In this document: one piece after another, positions 49,625 to 59,957 of the stretch
Layout: every line of letters begins with the position of its first letter
Numbering within the stretch: the first letter of the stretch is position 1
Assembly: GCF_011682235.2 (NCBI RefSeq)
Contig: NZ_CP076718.1
Coordinates: 1,733,475-1,797,474, forward strand
DNA length: 64,000 nucleotides
From: Rhodocaloribacter litoris
GTDB taxonomy: Bacteria > Bacteroidota > Rhodothermia > Rhodothermales > ISCAR-4553
Reading direction: 5' to 3'
Made by a program: the position numbers and the translations under genes
Notes under the pieces: model-generated
The model's database searches: none
The model's input: only the letters and a program-made list of their open reading frames with translations
What the model was told of the DNA's origin: nothing

Positions 49625-51787
49625 TCAGAGCGCCGCCAGGATCTGGCGGGCGAGCGGATGGCCGGGTGCCAGTTCCAGGGCACGCCGGGCGTACCGTGCG
49701 GCCGCCTCCATGTCGTCGTGGCGGAAGTGGGCCAGGGCCAGGTTGGCCAGCGCGTCGACGTAGTCCGGGCGGACTTCGACGGCGCGGGTGAGCAGGTCGA
49801 TGGCGCGGTCGAGCCGGTCTTCCTCCAGGTAGAAGGCCCCCAGGTTGCCCAGCGCGATGGGATGCGAGGGAGCCACCGCCACGGCACGTTCGAGATACGG
49901 GCGGGCCGCCTCACGCGCGCCACGGAGGATATGGGCCAGCCCCATGTTCGTCAGCGCGTCCGGATCGTCGGGGTTCAGTTCCAGGGCACGGCGCAGCGCC
50001 GCCTCGCCCGCTTCCATGTCGCCGTCGCGCAACAGAGCCGACCCCAGGTTATAGTGGGCCCGGACGAGCCAGGGTTGTTCCTCGATGGCCTGCCGGTACA
50101 GCGCAACGGCCTCCTGAAGCCGTCCCTGTGCCTCCAGGAAACGGCCATAGTTGACCCGTATGCCGGCCAGCGCCGGCTGGAGATCGAGCGCCCGCCGGTA
50201 GAGCCGGGCGATGACGGCGGGATCGCGACCATCGGCCTCGTAGGCCTGCGCCAGCGTGTTGAGCCGCTCGGGAACGCCGGGATCGAGCCGCACGGCGGTC
50301 TCCAGCGGCGGGATGGCTTCCCCGACCTCCCCCAGCCGAAGCCGGGCGAAACCCAGCAGGTACTGCGCCTCCCCGTGTTCCGGGTCTTCGGCCAGGGCCC
50401 GCGCGAGGCGACGGATGCCTTCCCGCAGCGCCAGCGTATCGCCGCGTTGCGTGCCATAGACGACGTAGGCCATGCCGGCATAGCGCAGGCCGTCCGTTCC
50501 CCCGGCGTCCCGTTCGAAGTAGGGTTTCAGCACGGGTGGCCGGTGAACGGGCTCCGGCGATGGCGCCGGTTCATCCCGTACCACCCGGATCAGGTGGTCG
50601 GTAAAGGTGGTGTGCGGCGTTCCCTCGCCGGCCACCTTCGGCATGTGGCAGGCGATGCAGTTGGCCTCCGGGGTGTGGCGCTCACGGGCCGCCGGCGTGT
50701 CGAACCGTTCGACCAGCGCCGCCGGGGCATGGCAGTCCTGGCAGGTCGTGTTGAAATACGCCGGTCCCTTGTCGCGGAAGCCCTCGTGGGGGTTGTGGCA
50801 CGTGATGCACTCCATCGGGTTGCCCTGCGCCAGCGTGGCCTGGAAGCAGGCGCTCTTCTTCATGCGGTCGGCGTGCGAGATCACGTCGATCCGGTCGACG
50901 CGGGTGGGCTCCTCCCGGTAGAAGAGCGACACGTGGGCCGAGAGCGGCTCCGACGGGCGGAAATCGAACGCCGAGCGTCGCTCACGGAGTATCGAGACGG
51001 TGCCGGAGAGGTGGCATTGCTGGCACACGTCGAGGCGGCGTTCGAAGGGCAGGTGGGCCGGGTTGACGATCGTCGGGTCATAGTCGCCCACCACCTCCGG
51101 ATCGGCCAGGCGGACCTCCACGTGCAGGTCGCCGGGTCCATGACAGCGCTCGCAGCCGATCCCTTCCGGCATCCGCTCGTATTTCCCCTCGACGAACGGC
51201 ACCGAAACGGGATAGCTGTTGTGGCAGGCCACGCACCGATCCGGGATGAGGCGGTCGAAGCGGGGATTGTCTTCGCGGTAGCCGGGGCTGAAATCCCACC
51301 GCCCGGTCTGGGTATACCAGGTCAGCGGCAGTTCGTAGAGGTAGCCGTTGTTTTCCGTCAGGTAGGTTCGTGCCGCCGTGCCGCTGCCGACGACGTGGTG
51401 CATCTCGCGTACGAGCCGGTGCGTCTTTTCGCCGTCCGGCCCGAGACGATATTCCTCCTGATAGAAGCGCCCCGCTTCCTCGAAGGCCCGGTAATAATAG
51501 CCGCGCCCGGCATGGTAGATCGGAGGCGAGGGAAAGGTCTCGACGGCGTTTTCCGGTGTAAGGCGGTACCAGGACCGGGCCATCCCGTGGGCCTGGTAGC
51601 CGTGGTATTCGGCCTCGTGGCAGGAGGCACAGACGGCATCCCCGACGAAGGCGACGCCGGCTTCGACGTTTCGGAACCGCACCGCTTCGCCGGACGACCC
51701 GGCGGGCGAGCCGGGCGCAGCTTCTTCCTGCCCGCCGCAGCCGGCGAGCCCCACCACGATCAGGCTCAGCAGCACGAAACGTTGCAT
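49625..51787 (-). CDS. Seven-haem cytochrome c / tetratricopeptide lipoprotein
   Basis: A 720-residue predicted lipoprotein. The lipobox is LAGC with C17. Seven CxxCH haem-binding motifs follow: CASCH, CVACH, CERCH, CQQCH, CITCH, CQDCH and CIACH, all in the first ~400 residues. Residues ~450-715 are tetratricopeptide repeats (VRAHYNLGSALLRDGDMEAG, PDALTNMGLAHILRGA, PIALGNLGAFYLEEDRLDRA). Such fused proteins occur in several environmental phyla, and their electron partners are generally unknown. The ATG at 51787 follows AGGTG by 9 bases. The TPR part probably mediates protein contacts. Convergent with the GH13 gene. Confidence 0.9.
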   Translation of the reverse strand: MQRFVLLSLIVVGLAGCGGQEEAAPGSPAGSSGEAVRFRNVEAGVAFVGDAVCASCHEAEYHGYQAHGMARSWYRLTPENAVETFPSPPIYHAGRGYYYRAFEEAGRFYQEEYRLGPDGEKTHRLVREMHHVVGSGTAARTYLTENNGYLYELPLTWYTQTGRWDFSPGYREDNPRFDRLIPDRCVACHNSYPVSVPFVEGKYERMPEGIGCERCHGPGDLHVEVRLADPEVVGDYDPTIVNPAHLPFERRLDVCQQCHLSGTVSILRERRSAFDFRPSEPLSAHVSLFYREEPTRVDRIDVISHADRMKKSACFQATLAQGNPMECITCHNPHEGFRDKGPAYFNTTCQDCHAPAALVERFDTPAARERHTPEANCIACHMPKVAGEGTPHTTFTDHLIRVVRDEPAPSPEPVHRPPVLKPYFERDAGGTDGLRYAGMAYVVYGTQRGDTLALREGIRRLARALAEDPEHGEAQYLLGFARLRLGEVGEAIPPLETAVRLDPGVPERLNTLAQAYEADGRDPAVIARLYRRALDLQPALAGIRVNYGRFLEAQGRLQEAVALYRQAIEEQPWLVRAHYNLGSALLRDGDMEAGEAALRRALELNPDDPDALTNMGLAHILRGAREAARPYLERAVAVAPSHPIALGNLGAFYLEEDRLDRAIDLLTRAVEVRPDYVDALANLALAHFRHDDMEAAARYARRALELAPGHPLARQILAAL

Positions 51788-51872
51788 CACAGCGGGCACC
51801 TATCGAAGCAGCCGGCAGACGAGCACCGGAACCAACCCGGCCGGCGACACCGGGTTTCCCGGCGAAGCGGGC

Positions 51873-51919
51873 AAAAAAAAGCGCGGGGTGACCCCGGCCA
51901 GGCCGGCATCACCCCGCGC
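51873..51919 (-). terminator. Terminator of the TonB receptor/T9SS cassette
   Basis: GCGCGGGGTGA (51881-51891) pairs with TCACCCCGCGC (51909-51919). In the minus direction the stem is followed by eight T residues. It lies 20 bases after the PorV-family stop codon. Confidence 0.88.
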
Positions 51920-51938
51920 ATGCATGCTGCGTGACGGG

Positions 51939-52988
51939 TTACAGCGTCACCGAGGCCGTGAACATCTGCACGCCGTCGAAGAAGTCGGTCGAGCGGTAGG
52001 CGTAGTCGACCACGAGCGTGGTGCCGCCCAGGTCCAGGTTCAGGCCGGCACCGAAGTTGGTGCCGCTGTAGAACGTCAGGTCCTGGTCGCTTTCCTGCAT
52101 CGAGTAGCCGCCCCGCACGAACAGGATGTTACGGAAGCCCAGTTCGAGGCCACCGGCAAACTGGTCCTGATCGAACGAGTTGGAGCGGAAGTTACCGAAG
52201 ACGTTGACCACGGCCCCGGCGCCGACCTCCCGGGTGTAGCTGATGCCGAAGTTGAGCATCGACGGGAGTTCGAAGTCGGCACCGTCGAGCCGCAGGGCGT
52301 TCGGCGTCGCATTGGGGCGCTGGTCCGGCAGGCGGACGAGCTTCACCATGCCGGTGCCGCCGTAGCTCATCTGGGGCCCGATGTTTTTCAGGCTCACGCC
52401 CAGGCGCAGGCCGCTTTCACCGACGGTGTAGTTCATCCCGGCGTCGAAGGCGATGCCGGTGGCCTGCGTATCGTCGATCGACTCGTTGATCACCTTGAAC
52501 GTGACCCCGGCCGCCATGCGGTCGGTGAACTGGCGGGCGTAGGAGAGGGCCGCCGTGATGAACGAGGCCGAGAAGGTCAGCGAGCTGATCTCCGGGCTCG
52601 TTTCGGTCGTCAGCGGGATGTCCCCGAAGTCCCAGGCCGTGAAGGTGATCGCCAGGTTGTTGTTGCCGAAGCGCTGGGCCACGCCGAAGTAGTTGACGCC
52701 GATATCGGCCACATACTCGATGCGGCTGAAGATGGCGTTCGTCCCCGGGTTGAGGGCCAGGCCGGCGGGGTTCGAGTAGAGGGCTTCGAGGCCCGAGGCG
52801 TTGGCCATGCCGGCGGTCATGGCATTGCCCAGGGCCGCCGTGCGGGCGGTCGGCGGCACCAGCAGGTGGTCGGCGCCGGCCGTACCCCGCCGTTTCTTGT
52901 CACCGGCCTGGGCCTCGGGGGCCAGCAGGCCCACCAGGAAGGCCGCCAGCAGGCCGTAGACGAGCAGTCGCGTTCTATTCGCTTTCAT
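51939..52988 (-). CDS. PorV/PorQ family outer membrane beta-barrel protein
   Basis: A 349-residue outer membrane protein. Signal peptide residues 1-28 end EAQA. AGADHLLVPPTARTAALGNA and GLEALYSNPAGLALNPGTNA are typical of the PorV family, which shuttles T9SS cargo from the translocon to the attachment complex. Beta-strand pattern continues to the C-terminal MFTASVTL. The ATG at 52988 has GAGGT 7 bases upstream; an earlier in-frame start at 53024 lacks it. It is 48 bases after the large T9SS protein, suggesting dedicated pairing with that cargo. Confidence 0.85.
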   Translation of the reverse strand: MKANRTRLLVYGLLAAFLVGLLAPEAQAGDKKRRGTAGADHLLVPPTARTAALGNAMTAGMANASGLEALYSNPAGLALNPGTNAIFSRIEYVADIGVNYFGVAQRFGNNNLAITFTAWDFGDIPLTTETSPEISSLTFSASFITAALSYARQFTDRMAAGVTFKVINESIDDTQATGIAFDAGMNYTVGESGLRLGVSLKNIGPQMSYGGTGMVKLVRLPDQRPNATPNALRLDGADFELPSMLNFGISYTREVGAGAVVNVFGNFRSNSFDQDQFAGGLELGFRNILFVRGGYSMQESDQDLTFYSGTNFGAGLNLDLGGTTLVVDYAYRSTDFFDGVQMFTASVTL

Positions 52989-53036
52989 CGTAAACCTCAC
53001 AGTTGCATTCGGTGGTACGTGCATGCATCGGGCCTG

Positions 53037-56000
53037 TCAGAGCAGGTCGAGCTGGATCCGCTTCTTCACGACGGCGAACTTGAGCACCTTTTCCCCGACG
53101 CCCGGCACCTCCACGTGGATGAGGTAGATGCCGCTGGCGATCGGCAGGGCTTCGTCCGTCTGCAGATCCCAGTTGACGAACGTCGTCTCGGGACTGCGTT
53201 TTTCGATCGTCTTGATCAGCGTACCGCTGAGGGTGAAGATGCGGATCGTGGCACGGCCCGGCAGGTTGGTGATGCGTACCACGTCGTTGAGGTTACTGAC
53301 CTCGTAGGTCGAGGCGCCTTTGTAGGGGTTCGGCACGATGGTGATCGCCTCGAGGGCGTTTTCCAGCACCGAGGCCACCCCGCGCTGCGCACCGAAGCCT
53401 TCGGTGCTGAAGGTGAAGACGTCGCCCGGGAGGTTCGGCTTGGTCGTCAGGAAACGCACCACCGTGCCGGCCCCCAGGTCACCCGGATGACGCACGTTCG
53501 GGTCCCCCGTGGCATCGTCGAAGATGATGCGCTGGATCGGACGACCCAGCCCGAAGGCAATCAGATCCTCGATGGCACCGCCCGTCGCGTCGAAGGCGTT
53601 CGGGCAGCCGTTCGGGTCGGCATCGACGAGCGGCTTGACCACCGCTTCGAAGTCCTCATACGTCGTCGTCGGGTAGTACGCATAGACGCGGTCCGTAGCG
53701 CCGTTGGTACCCGAGGCGAAGAAGGGACTGGGCAGCTCACCGTAGGCGAACTCGCACTCGCCTGCGTTGTCCGAGAAGAGGTTCGGGATCATCCGCACGT
53801 CGTCGCTCGGATCGTTCTCCCCGAAGGCCCCGACCGGACCGATGTCCCACACCTCGAACGGCACCCAGATGGCATTGCCGGTGGTGAAGGGATGGTAGGC
53901 ATAGGAGCCCGTCTCGGTGAAGCGGATCTCGAAGTCGTTCGGCGCATAGTTGCCGATCACGGCTTCCGGCCCGGCGCCCTGGTGGTACATGACGTACTGG
54001 CCGGTGCCGTTGAAGGAGGGGTAGAGCCAGTTGCCGCCGACCTCGGCACAGCCGAACGTGGAGACGGCACCCGGGCCGCAGGGGTCGAACCCGCCGGGGC
54101 CGACGATCTCGATGAAGGCCCACTCTTCGGCGCCCGGCTCGATGTCCAGCGGGCCGGGTTCAGGTCCCTGCACGTTGAACGAAAGCCCGTCGGCCGTGAA
54201 GACCGCCCGGCGCTGGGGCGCCGCCTTGCCCGTCCGGGTGATGGCTCCGTTCGGGCCGGTACCGCCGTCGAAGATCTTGTCCGATCCGCGGTAGATGTCG
54301 TAGGTGGTCACCGTCGCGGCCACTTTGGCGGCCGGCAACGGGCGCTGCTGCGCGAGCGGGCCGTTGGCCTCTTCCGGCAGGTCCTCGACCTGCACCGTCC
54401 GCGTCTTGGCGGGCAGTTCGGCGGAGTAGAACTCGACGCGGTACGTGGCATCGACGACGGCCGCCGGGTCGATCACGTCGGCCGAGACGATGCCGCCGCC
54501 TTTTCCGGCGGTGCGTTCGGCCGAGAAGTCCGGCTCGGCGGCACTGGCCACGGCGGCGAGGGCTGCATCGGCCAGCACGGTGCCGCCGTCCCGGGCATCG
54601 ACGCGCGAGGGAACGACCGTCACGGTCGTCATCGGGCTCGGGAAGATCTTGTTGACATCGGTCTCCGGGTCATAGGCGAAGGCCTGCACCCCGAAGTAGT
54701 ATTCGGTGTAGTTGGTCAGGTTGTCCACCTTGAGCGAATGCTGGATGCCGGTGTCGTTGAGGCCCGGCGCGCCGAAGAACGTCAGCCCGTTCGGCAGGGA
54801 CTCCAGCGTGTGCTGTTCCACGACGCCGTTCTGGACGTCGAAGATGGCGATCTGCCGGGCGTCGCTCAGCTTGAACTCGGCCGTCGGGAACTGGTAGACG
54901 CGATACCCCTCGAACGTGTAGGTGCTGCCGAGCGGGTTCTCCGCCTGATAGCTTTCGAGGTAGTTGTTGTCAGTCGGCAGGTTGGTCCACTTCAGGATGA
55001 CCGAACCGTCGAGCTGCGTCACCGAAACGCGCGGGGCATTCGGCGGCGAGGGCAGCTGGAAGTTCGCGTCGAAGGCGGCCTGGGCCAGGGCGTCGGCGTC
55101 GCGCATCTTGGCGACGGAGTCCAGGTTGTCGGCACCGAAGCCGGTCACGATGCCATAGACGATCTCCTGCACGTCGCCGGGGTTCATCGTGAAGGGCCCG
55201 GTGGACATGAGGAAGCGGCGGTCGCTCGGCGGGTTGGGAGTGCCGTTGCCGTCGATGTTGAACTCGCTCCAGTAGGCCTTCGTGACCGGGTCGCCCGGGT
55301 ACATGAAGTTGGCCGTCTGGGCGCAGTTGTTCGGGTTGAAGCCGTTGCCCCCGAAGCACATGCGCGAGCCATCCTGCCAGATCCCCCGGAGGTAATTATA
55401 CCAGTCGGAGGTCAGGTCACGGGGGTTGCCGAACTCGGATGAGTCATTGTTATAGTAGAGGAAGCGCGTCATTTTCAGACGCGTTTTGTTCTCGTGGACG
55501 GTGCCGTCCGGGTCGGTCCACGTCTGCCCCGGCGCATCGACGAGCGGCCCCTGGAAGAAGTCGTAGCCGGTCGCGGGCGGGGCTTCGCCGTAGCCGTCGG
55601 AGCCTTCGTCGTCGTTGTCGGCGTTGTAGACGAAGCCCAGGCCGAGCGTGGTGTCGCTGCCGACGTAGTCGTCGGTGGCGTTGCCGAGGTCGGGGTCGGA
55701 CCAGATGCCGAACCAGGTGTCGGTCATCGGGGCCTTGCCCTTGTAGATGAGCTTGTACTTGTAGAAGGTGGTGTTGCCCAGGTCACCGGCCAGGTTGAAG
55801 GCGAAGGCCGAGACCTGCACTTCCAGGCCCATGGCGGGCGTTCCGGTGGTGCCGTGCGTGTTGCCGACGTCGTTCATGACCCACCAGGCCATCTGGTCGC
55901 CCAGGATGTCCGGGCGGTCCCCGTCGGCGACGTTGTAGACACCGTCGCCGTTGGCGTCGATGAAGGGGGCGCCCAGGTCGGCCGGCCACTCGGCGATGTC

Positions 56001-56441
56001 GGCCGTGGGCGGAACGCCTTCATCGAGGGCCTGGATCTCCGCCCGGCTGACCTTCCAGATGCGGTCGTAGCGGGAGCAGTTGCCGTCGCCGGGCAGCTCG
56101 CCGTCTTCGGTGAGCGGGCCGGGCCAGAACTCCCAGCGGGCGTAGTCGGCCGCCGCAGCGCGGAGCTGCCCGTTGACGAGGCCGCCGATCCAGATGCCCG
56201 AGGCGAAGATGGCGTTGGGGGTGATGGGCTGCCCTTCCGGGGCTTTGGGGATGTTGTAGACGTTACCGGCGCCTTTCCAGAAAAGGCCTCCCATGTTGAA
56301 AAGGCGTGCCCGGACGTTGTTGATGTCCAGGTCGGTGGTGGCACTCCCGAGCTCACAGCTGCCCGTGGTCTGGGCGGCTGCCGGGGTGCTCCAGACGAGC
56401 CCGAGCACGACGAGCAGGAGTAACGGTTTATAGGTTCGCAT
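53037..56441 (-). CDS. Large secreted surface protein with T9SS-type C-terminal domain
   Basis: A 1134-residue secreted protein. The signal peptide (1-24) ends STPAAAQ. The N-terminal half has FDANGDGVYNVADGDRPDI-like acidic loops (IDANGDGVYNVADGDRPDIL) that may bind calcium. A fibronectin type III-like segment occurs at ~450-570 (SVILKWTNLPTDNNYLESYQ). The end has IVPNPYKGASTYEVSN and LPGRATIRIFTLSGTLIKTI, a T9SS type A-like domain, then a short basic tail. The ATG at 56441 has GGAGGT 7 bases upstream. It lies 144 bases after the TonB receptor gene and 48 before the PorV-like gene. Substrate or ligand is unknown. Confidence 0.83.
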   Translation of the reverse strand: MRTYKPLLLLVVLGLVWSTPAAAQTTGSCELGSATTDLDINNVRARLFNMGGLFWKGAGNVYNIPKAPEGQPITPNAIFASGIWIGGLVNGQLRAAAADYARWEFWPGPLTEDGELPGDGNCSRYDRIWKVSRAEIQALDEGVPPTADIAEWPADLGAPFIDANGDGVYNVADGDRPDILGDQMAWWVMNDVGNTHGTTGTPAMGLEVQVSAFAFNLAGDLGNTTFYKYKLIYKGKAPMTDTWFGIWSDPDLGNATDDYVGSDTTLGLGFVYNADNDDEGSDGYGEAPPATGYDFFQGPLVDAPGQTWTDPDGTVHENKTRLKMTRFLYYNNDSSEFGNPRDLTSDWYNYLRGIWQDGSRMCFGGNGFNPNNCAQTANFMYPGDPVTKAYWSEFNIDGNGTPNPPSDRRFLMSTGPFTMNPGDVQEIVYGIVTGFGADNLDSVAKMRDADALAQAAFDANFQLPSPPNAPRVSVTQLDGSVILKWTNLPTDNNYLESYQAENPLGSTYTFEGYRVYQFPTAEFKLSDARQIAIFDVQNGVVEQHTLESLPNGLTFFGAPGLNDTGIQHSLKVDNLTNYTEYYFGVQAFAYDPETDVNKIFPSPMTTVTVVPSRVDARDGGTVLADAALAAVASAAEPDFSAERTAGKGGGIVSADVIDPAAVVDATYRVEFYSAELPAKTRTVQVEDLPEEANGPLAQQRPLPAAKVAATVTTYDIYRGSDKIFDGGTGPNGAITRTGKAAPQRRAVFTADGLSFNVQGPEPGPLDIEPGAEEWAFIEIVGPGGFDPCGPGAVSTFGCAEVGGNWLYPSFNGTGQYVMYHQGAGPEAVIGNYAPNDFEIRFTETGSYAYHPFTTGNAIWVPFEVWDIGPVGAFGENDPSDDVRMIPNLFSDNAGECEFAYGELPSPFFASGTNGATDRVYAYYPTTTYEDFEAVVKPLVDADPNGCPNAFDATGGAIEDLIAFGLGRPIQRIIFDDATGDPNVRHPGDLGAGTVVRFLTTKPNLPGDVFTFSTEGFGAQRGVASVLENALEAITIVPNPYKGASTYEVSNLNDVVRITNLPGRATIRIFTLSGTLIKTIEKRSPETTFVNWDLQTDEALPIASGIYLIHVEVPGVGEKVLKFAVVKKRIQLDLL

Positions 56442-56585
56442 TCGCGCTACCTCCAAGTCGATAATTCCTTTGTGGCGTCAACGGGATCCGGTGCGGCACG
56501 GCAGGCCGGGCGGGCAGGCCGTGGGAAGAGGGTCTCCCGGCGGCCTGCCGCACCGCAACCGGCGGACACGGGTTCGCAGTTCAGC

Positions 56586-59500
56586 CTAGAAGTTCAGACG
56601 GAATCCGAGGCGGGTCTGGCGCGGGATCCCGTAGTTGAACGGATCACGCAGGCGGAACTGGTAATACATCCGTCCGGACGAGCCCGGCGGGAATTCGGCC
56701 AGGCCGTCGTCGGTCTCCAGGTATCCGTCGTTGTCGGGGTCCCCCGTGGCCGGCCAGACGTCCAGCACGTTGTCCTGGTCGAGCAGGTTTTCGATCCACA
56801 GGAATGCAGTGAGGGTCGTCCGGTCGTTGAGCCTGAACTGGCGGTCGAGGCGCAGGTTGATCAGCGTCGTCGTGGGGAGGTTCTCGCCGTTGATTTCGCC
56901 CTTGAGCCCGGTCAGGCGCACGGGTGCGTGCCGCGGGTAGGGTGCGAGCAGGCGGGAGTAGGGCTGGCCGCTCTTGAGCGAGCCGATGATGTTGACGCCG
57001 AAGTTCTCGAGCAGCTTGCTGCCGAAGATCGTCGGTCCTTCCCCTGCGCCGAGCCGGTAGTCCAGCGTCACGTGGGCGGTGTGCCGGCGGTCGAAGTCCA
57101 GCGGGCTGAGGAAGTTGGGGACGATCGGGTTGGCCTCGCGCAGCCAGAAGATGTTCGACGTCGTGGTCGCATCGGAGCCGGTACCGCGGGCCACCGAGAA
57201 CGTGTAGGAGACGTTGAGCGCCACCCCGCCGGTGCGACGCAGGTCGAACTCGAACTCGGCCCCCTTGACCGTCCCGAAGTCCACGTTCTGGAACGTGCTG
57301 TAGTTGTTCGGGAAGACGTTCTTGAGGGCACGGAGCTGGATCAGGTCTTTGATCTGCCGGAAGAAGCCGGAGATCTGGATGGCCGCGCGCGCGCCCAGGC
57401 GCTGCCGGAAGCCCAGCTCATACTCGATCGTCTTCTGCGGCTTCAGGTTCGGATTGCCGATGCTGCCGCTGGAAGCCAGCCGGCTCTGGAACATGTCCAG
57501 CGTGGCGATCTGCCGCGTCGTCGGCCGCTGCGTCAGCACGTCGTAGTGGGCGAAGAACAGGGCCTGGTCCGTCACCGGGAACGTGACGCCGATGCGCGGC
57601 TGGAAGTTGACCTGCGGGTCGTAGTCCGTGAAGACCTCCTCGTAGAGCTGGTTCCGCTCGAAGCCGTCGCGGAGCTGCGGCGTTCCGCGCGTGACGACTT
57701 CCGTCGCTCCGACGACCTGCCCGTTCCGGTTGTAGAAGGTGCCGTTCAGGTCACGGTAGCCGACGACGCGATCGGGCGAGGAGCAGTCCCCGTTGGTGCA
57801 GTAGACGGCAAAGTCGCCGCCGATGTTTTCGGGCGCACCGCCGACGTCGGCCACCCGCCTGATCGGCACCAGGGCGTACGGATCGCGCAGGACGCGCTGG
57901 TTGTTGTCGAAGACGTCCACGCGGACGCCGACCTGCAGCACGATGTCGCGGAATTCGACCTTGTCCGAGATATAGCCCGCGTAGTAGATCGGCTCGTAGG
58001 GGGCAATGTTGAAGGCCGAGTTGCCGACGGCGTTCTGATCGCCGGTGGTGTAGGCCCGCAGGTCCTCGCTGTCGACCTCCTGGAGGCCGCGATAGTCGTA
58101 CCCGTAATAGGTAATCCCACCGATCTCGTCAAGCACGGAGAACTGGAAGTCATCCCAGCGGGAGACCGCCTTTTCCACATCGCCTTCGATGTCGCCGTCG
58201 TCGTAGAAGCGGGCCAGCGACTGGGCGCCCGAGAAGTTGAAGACCGGCACCTCATAGTAACGCTGCGTCCGCTTTTCATACTCGCCGCCGAACTCGATCT
58301 GGTGGATGCCCAGCTGCGTGGTCACGTTGGCCGAGAAGCGGAGCTGCTCGCTCCGGCCCTTGCTGAAGCCCGAGCCCACGGCGCCCGGCTGTGCGAACTG
58401 CGACGCCACACCCGAAAGCCCCGGGAAGGTCCCGTCTTCGAACTGCTGCACGAAAACGGCCGTGTCGGGCGTGCCGTCCCCGTCGGTATCCTCGAGGCGA
58501 TCGAACTGGCGGTAGCGGGCGGCGACGGCGTTGTTCGGGTGATCGATGTCGCCGTAGAAGAGCACGTCGCGGATGTCGTCGCTGAAGCCGTTCTGCCAGT
58601 TGGCGAACTTGTAGTTGGTGTAGTCTACCTGCAACTGGTAGAACGTGGCCGCCGAGAGGTAGTGCGTCCAGTTCAGGTACACCCGGCTCGTCTGCTGCGA
58701 TCCCTGGCCGCTGTTGTGCGGGCTGAAGATCGAGCGCTGCAGGCTGTAGCTCTCATAATCCCGGTCGACGTACTGCCCCCCCAGGCGAATACGCACCGAC
58801 CTGCTCGGGCTGAAGCTGACGTTGCCGTTGAGGTTCAGGTTCTTGTTCTCGGCGTTGCGCCGGGCGTTACGGAACTCGAAGTCGTCCTCCGTAAAGAAAC
58901 GCGTCACCGAGACCGGGTCATAGTTGAGCACCGATTCGCCCTCACCCAGGCCAAGCTGCGCATTCAGGTCGGCGAGGCTCACCCGGGCCTCCCCGTTCTG
59001 GCCCAGCTCGAAGGCCGACACCGGCACGGCCCGCACGTTCCCACTGGCATCCTGAATCTGGATGGCCTCGGGCACGTTCTGGATCGCCTCCAGGCGGTCA
59101 TCCGGCAACTGCGGCGTCGGGATGGCACGCGGGTTGGCGTCATACTCCGACTGGTACTCCGCCGACAGGAAGAAGCTGACCTTCTCCCCGGCGACCGGGC
59201 CTCCGATCGCGACCGAGCCGAGGTTGTACTCGTAGTCGTCGAAGAACTGCGACGTGATGCCCTCGGCCGAGCCGAAGAAACGGCTCGCACCGCCCTTGGT
59301 CGACACCGAGATCACGCCGCCCATGGCGTCGCCGTATTTGGCCGGCAGCCCGCCGATGAGCATCTCCTGTTCGGCAATGGCCTGCTGGGCAACCCCCAGG
59401 TTCCCGACAACCTTCACGCCGTCGACGTAGTAGACGACCTCTTCATCACGCCCGCCGCGGATGTTGAGGGTGGAGGAGCCTTCGTTGGACACCACGCCGG

Positions 59501-59957
59501 CCTGCAGCGAGGCCACGGTGGCCACACCACGCACGGGCAGGTTCTGGAGCTCCTCCCCCGTCACCACGCGCGGCGCACCGAGGGCGTCCTTCTGGATGAG
59601 CGGGCGCTCGTACTCGACGACGATCTCGTCGAGTTCCACACCCGGCCGGAGCGCAAAGTTGAGCTCGCGCGTATAGCCGGCGTTGACCTCCACACCGGTC
59701 TGGGTGACGGTCTGATAGCCGACGAACGAAACCTGCACGTCGTACTCACCCACCGGCACGCCGAGCAGCAGGTACTGGCCGTCGACGTCCGTAATGGTCC
59801 CGAACTGCGTGCCCACCAGCACGACGCTGGCTCCCGGCAGCGGGTCACCGGTTTCGGCATCGGTGACGACACCGGTCAACTTACCGGTATTCTGCGCCAG
59901 GGCGAGCATCGGCGTAATGAGCACCAGCAGCACAAGCGTGCCCCATTTACGTAACAT
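56586..59957 (-). CDS. TonB-dependent outer membrane receptor with carboxypeptidase-regulatory-like domain
   Basis: A 1123-residue receptor. Signal peptide 1-22 ends ALAQ. A carboxypeptidase-regulatory-like domain (24-105) includes GVVTDAETGDPLPGASVVLV and SFVGYQTVTQTGVEV. The plug has LNIRGGRDEEVVYYVDGVKV and EMLIGGLPAKYGDAMGGVIS. A large beta-barrel ends TRLGFRLNF. The ATG at 59957 has AGGAGGT 6 bases upstream. The ligand is unknown. Receptors of this layout import large substrates with TonB/ExbBD; a TonB-like C-terminal domain is encoded at 38040. First gene of the cassette behind a near-consensus promoter. Confidence 0.93.
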   Translation of the reverse strand: MLRKWGTLVLLVLITPMLALAQNTGKLTGVVTDAETGDPLPGASVVLVGTQFGTITDVDGQYLLLGVPVGEYDVQVSFVGYQTVTQTGVEVNAGYTRELNFALRPGVELDEIVVEYERPLIQKDALGAPRVVTGEELQNLPVRGVATVASLQAGVVSNEGSSTLNIRGGRDEEVVYYVDGVKVVGNLGVAQQAIAEQEMLIGGLPAKYGDAMGGVISVSTKGGASRFFGSAEGITSQFFDDYEYNLGSVAIGGPVAGEKVSFFLSAEYQSEYDANPRAIPTPQLPDDRLEAIQNVPEAIQIQDASGNVRAVPVSAFELGQNGEARVSLADLNAQLGLGEGESVLNYDPVSVTRFFTEDDFEFRNARRNAENKNLNLNGNVSFSPSRSVRIRLGGQYVDRDYESYSLQRSIFSPHNSGQGSQQTSRVYLNWTHYLSAATFYQLQVDYTNYKFANWQNGFSDDIRDVLFYGDIDHPNNAVAARYRQFDRLEDTDGDGTPDTAVFVQQFEDGTFPGLSGVASQFAQPGAVGSGFSKGRSEQLRFSANVTTQLGIHQIEFGGEYEKRTQRYYEVPVFNFSGAQSLARFYDDGDIEGDVEKAVSRWDDFQFSVLDEIGGITYYGYDYRGLQEVDSEDLRAYTTGDQNAVGNSAFNIAPYEPIYYAGYISDKVEFRDIVLQVGVRVDVFDNNQRVLRDPYALVPIRRVADVGGAPENIGGDFAVYCTNGDCSSPDRVVGYRDLNGTFYNRNGQVVGATEVVTRGTPQLRDGFERNQLYEEVFTDYDPQVNFQPRIGVTFPVTDQALFFAHYDVLTQRPTTRQIATLDMFQSRLASSGSIGNPNLKPQKTIEYELGFRQRLGARAAIQISGFFRQIKDLIQLRALKNVFPNNYSTFQNVDFGTVKGAEFEFDLRRTGGVALNVSYTFSVARGTGSDATTTSNIFWLREANPIVPNFLSPLDFDRRHTAHVTLDYRLGAGEGPTIFGSKLLENFGVNIIGSLKSGQPYSRLLAPYPRHAPVRLTGLKGEINGENLPTTTLINLRLDRQFRLNDRTTLTAFLWIENLLDQDNVLDVWPATGDPDNDGYLETDDGLAEFPPGSSGRMYYQFRLRDPFNYGIPRQTRLGFRLNF

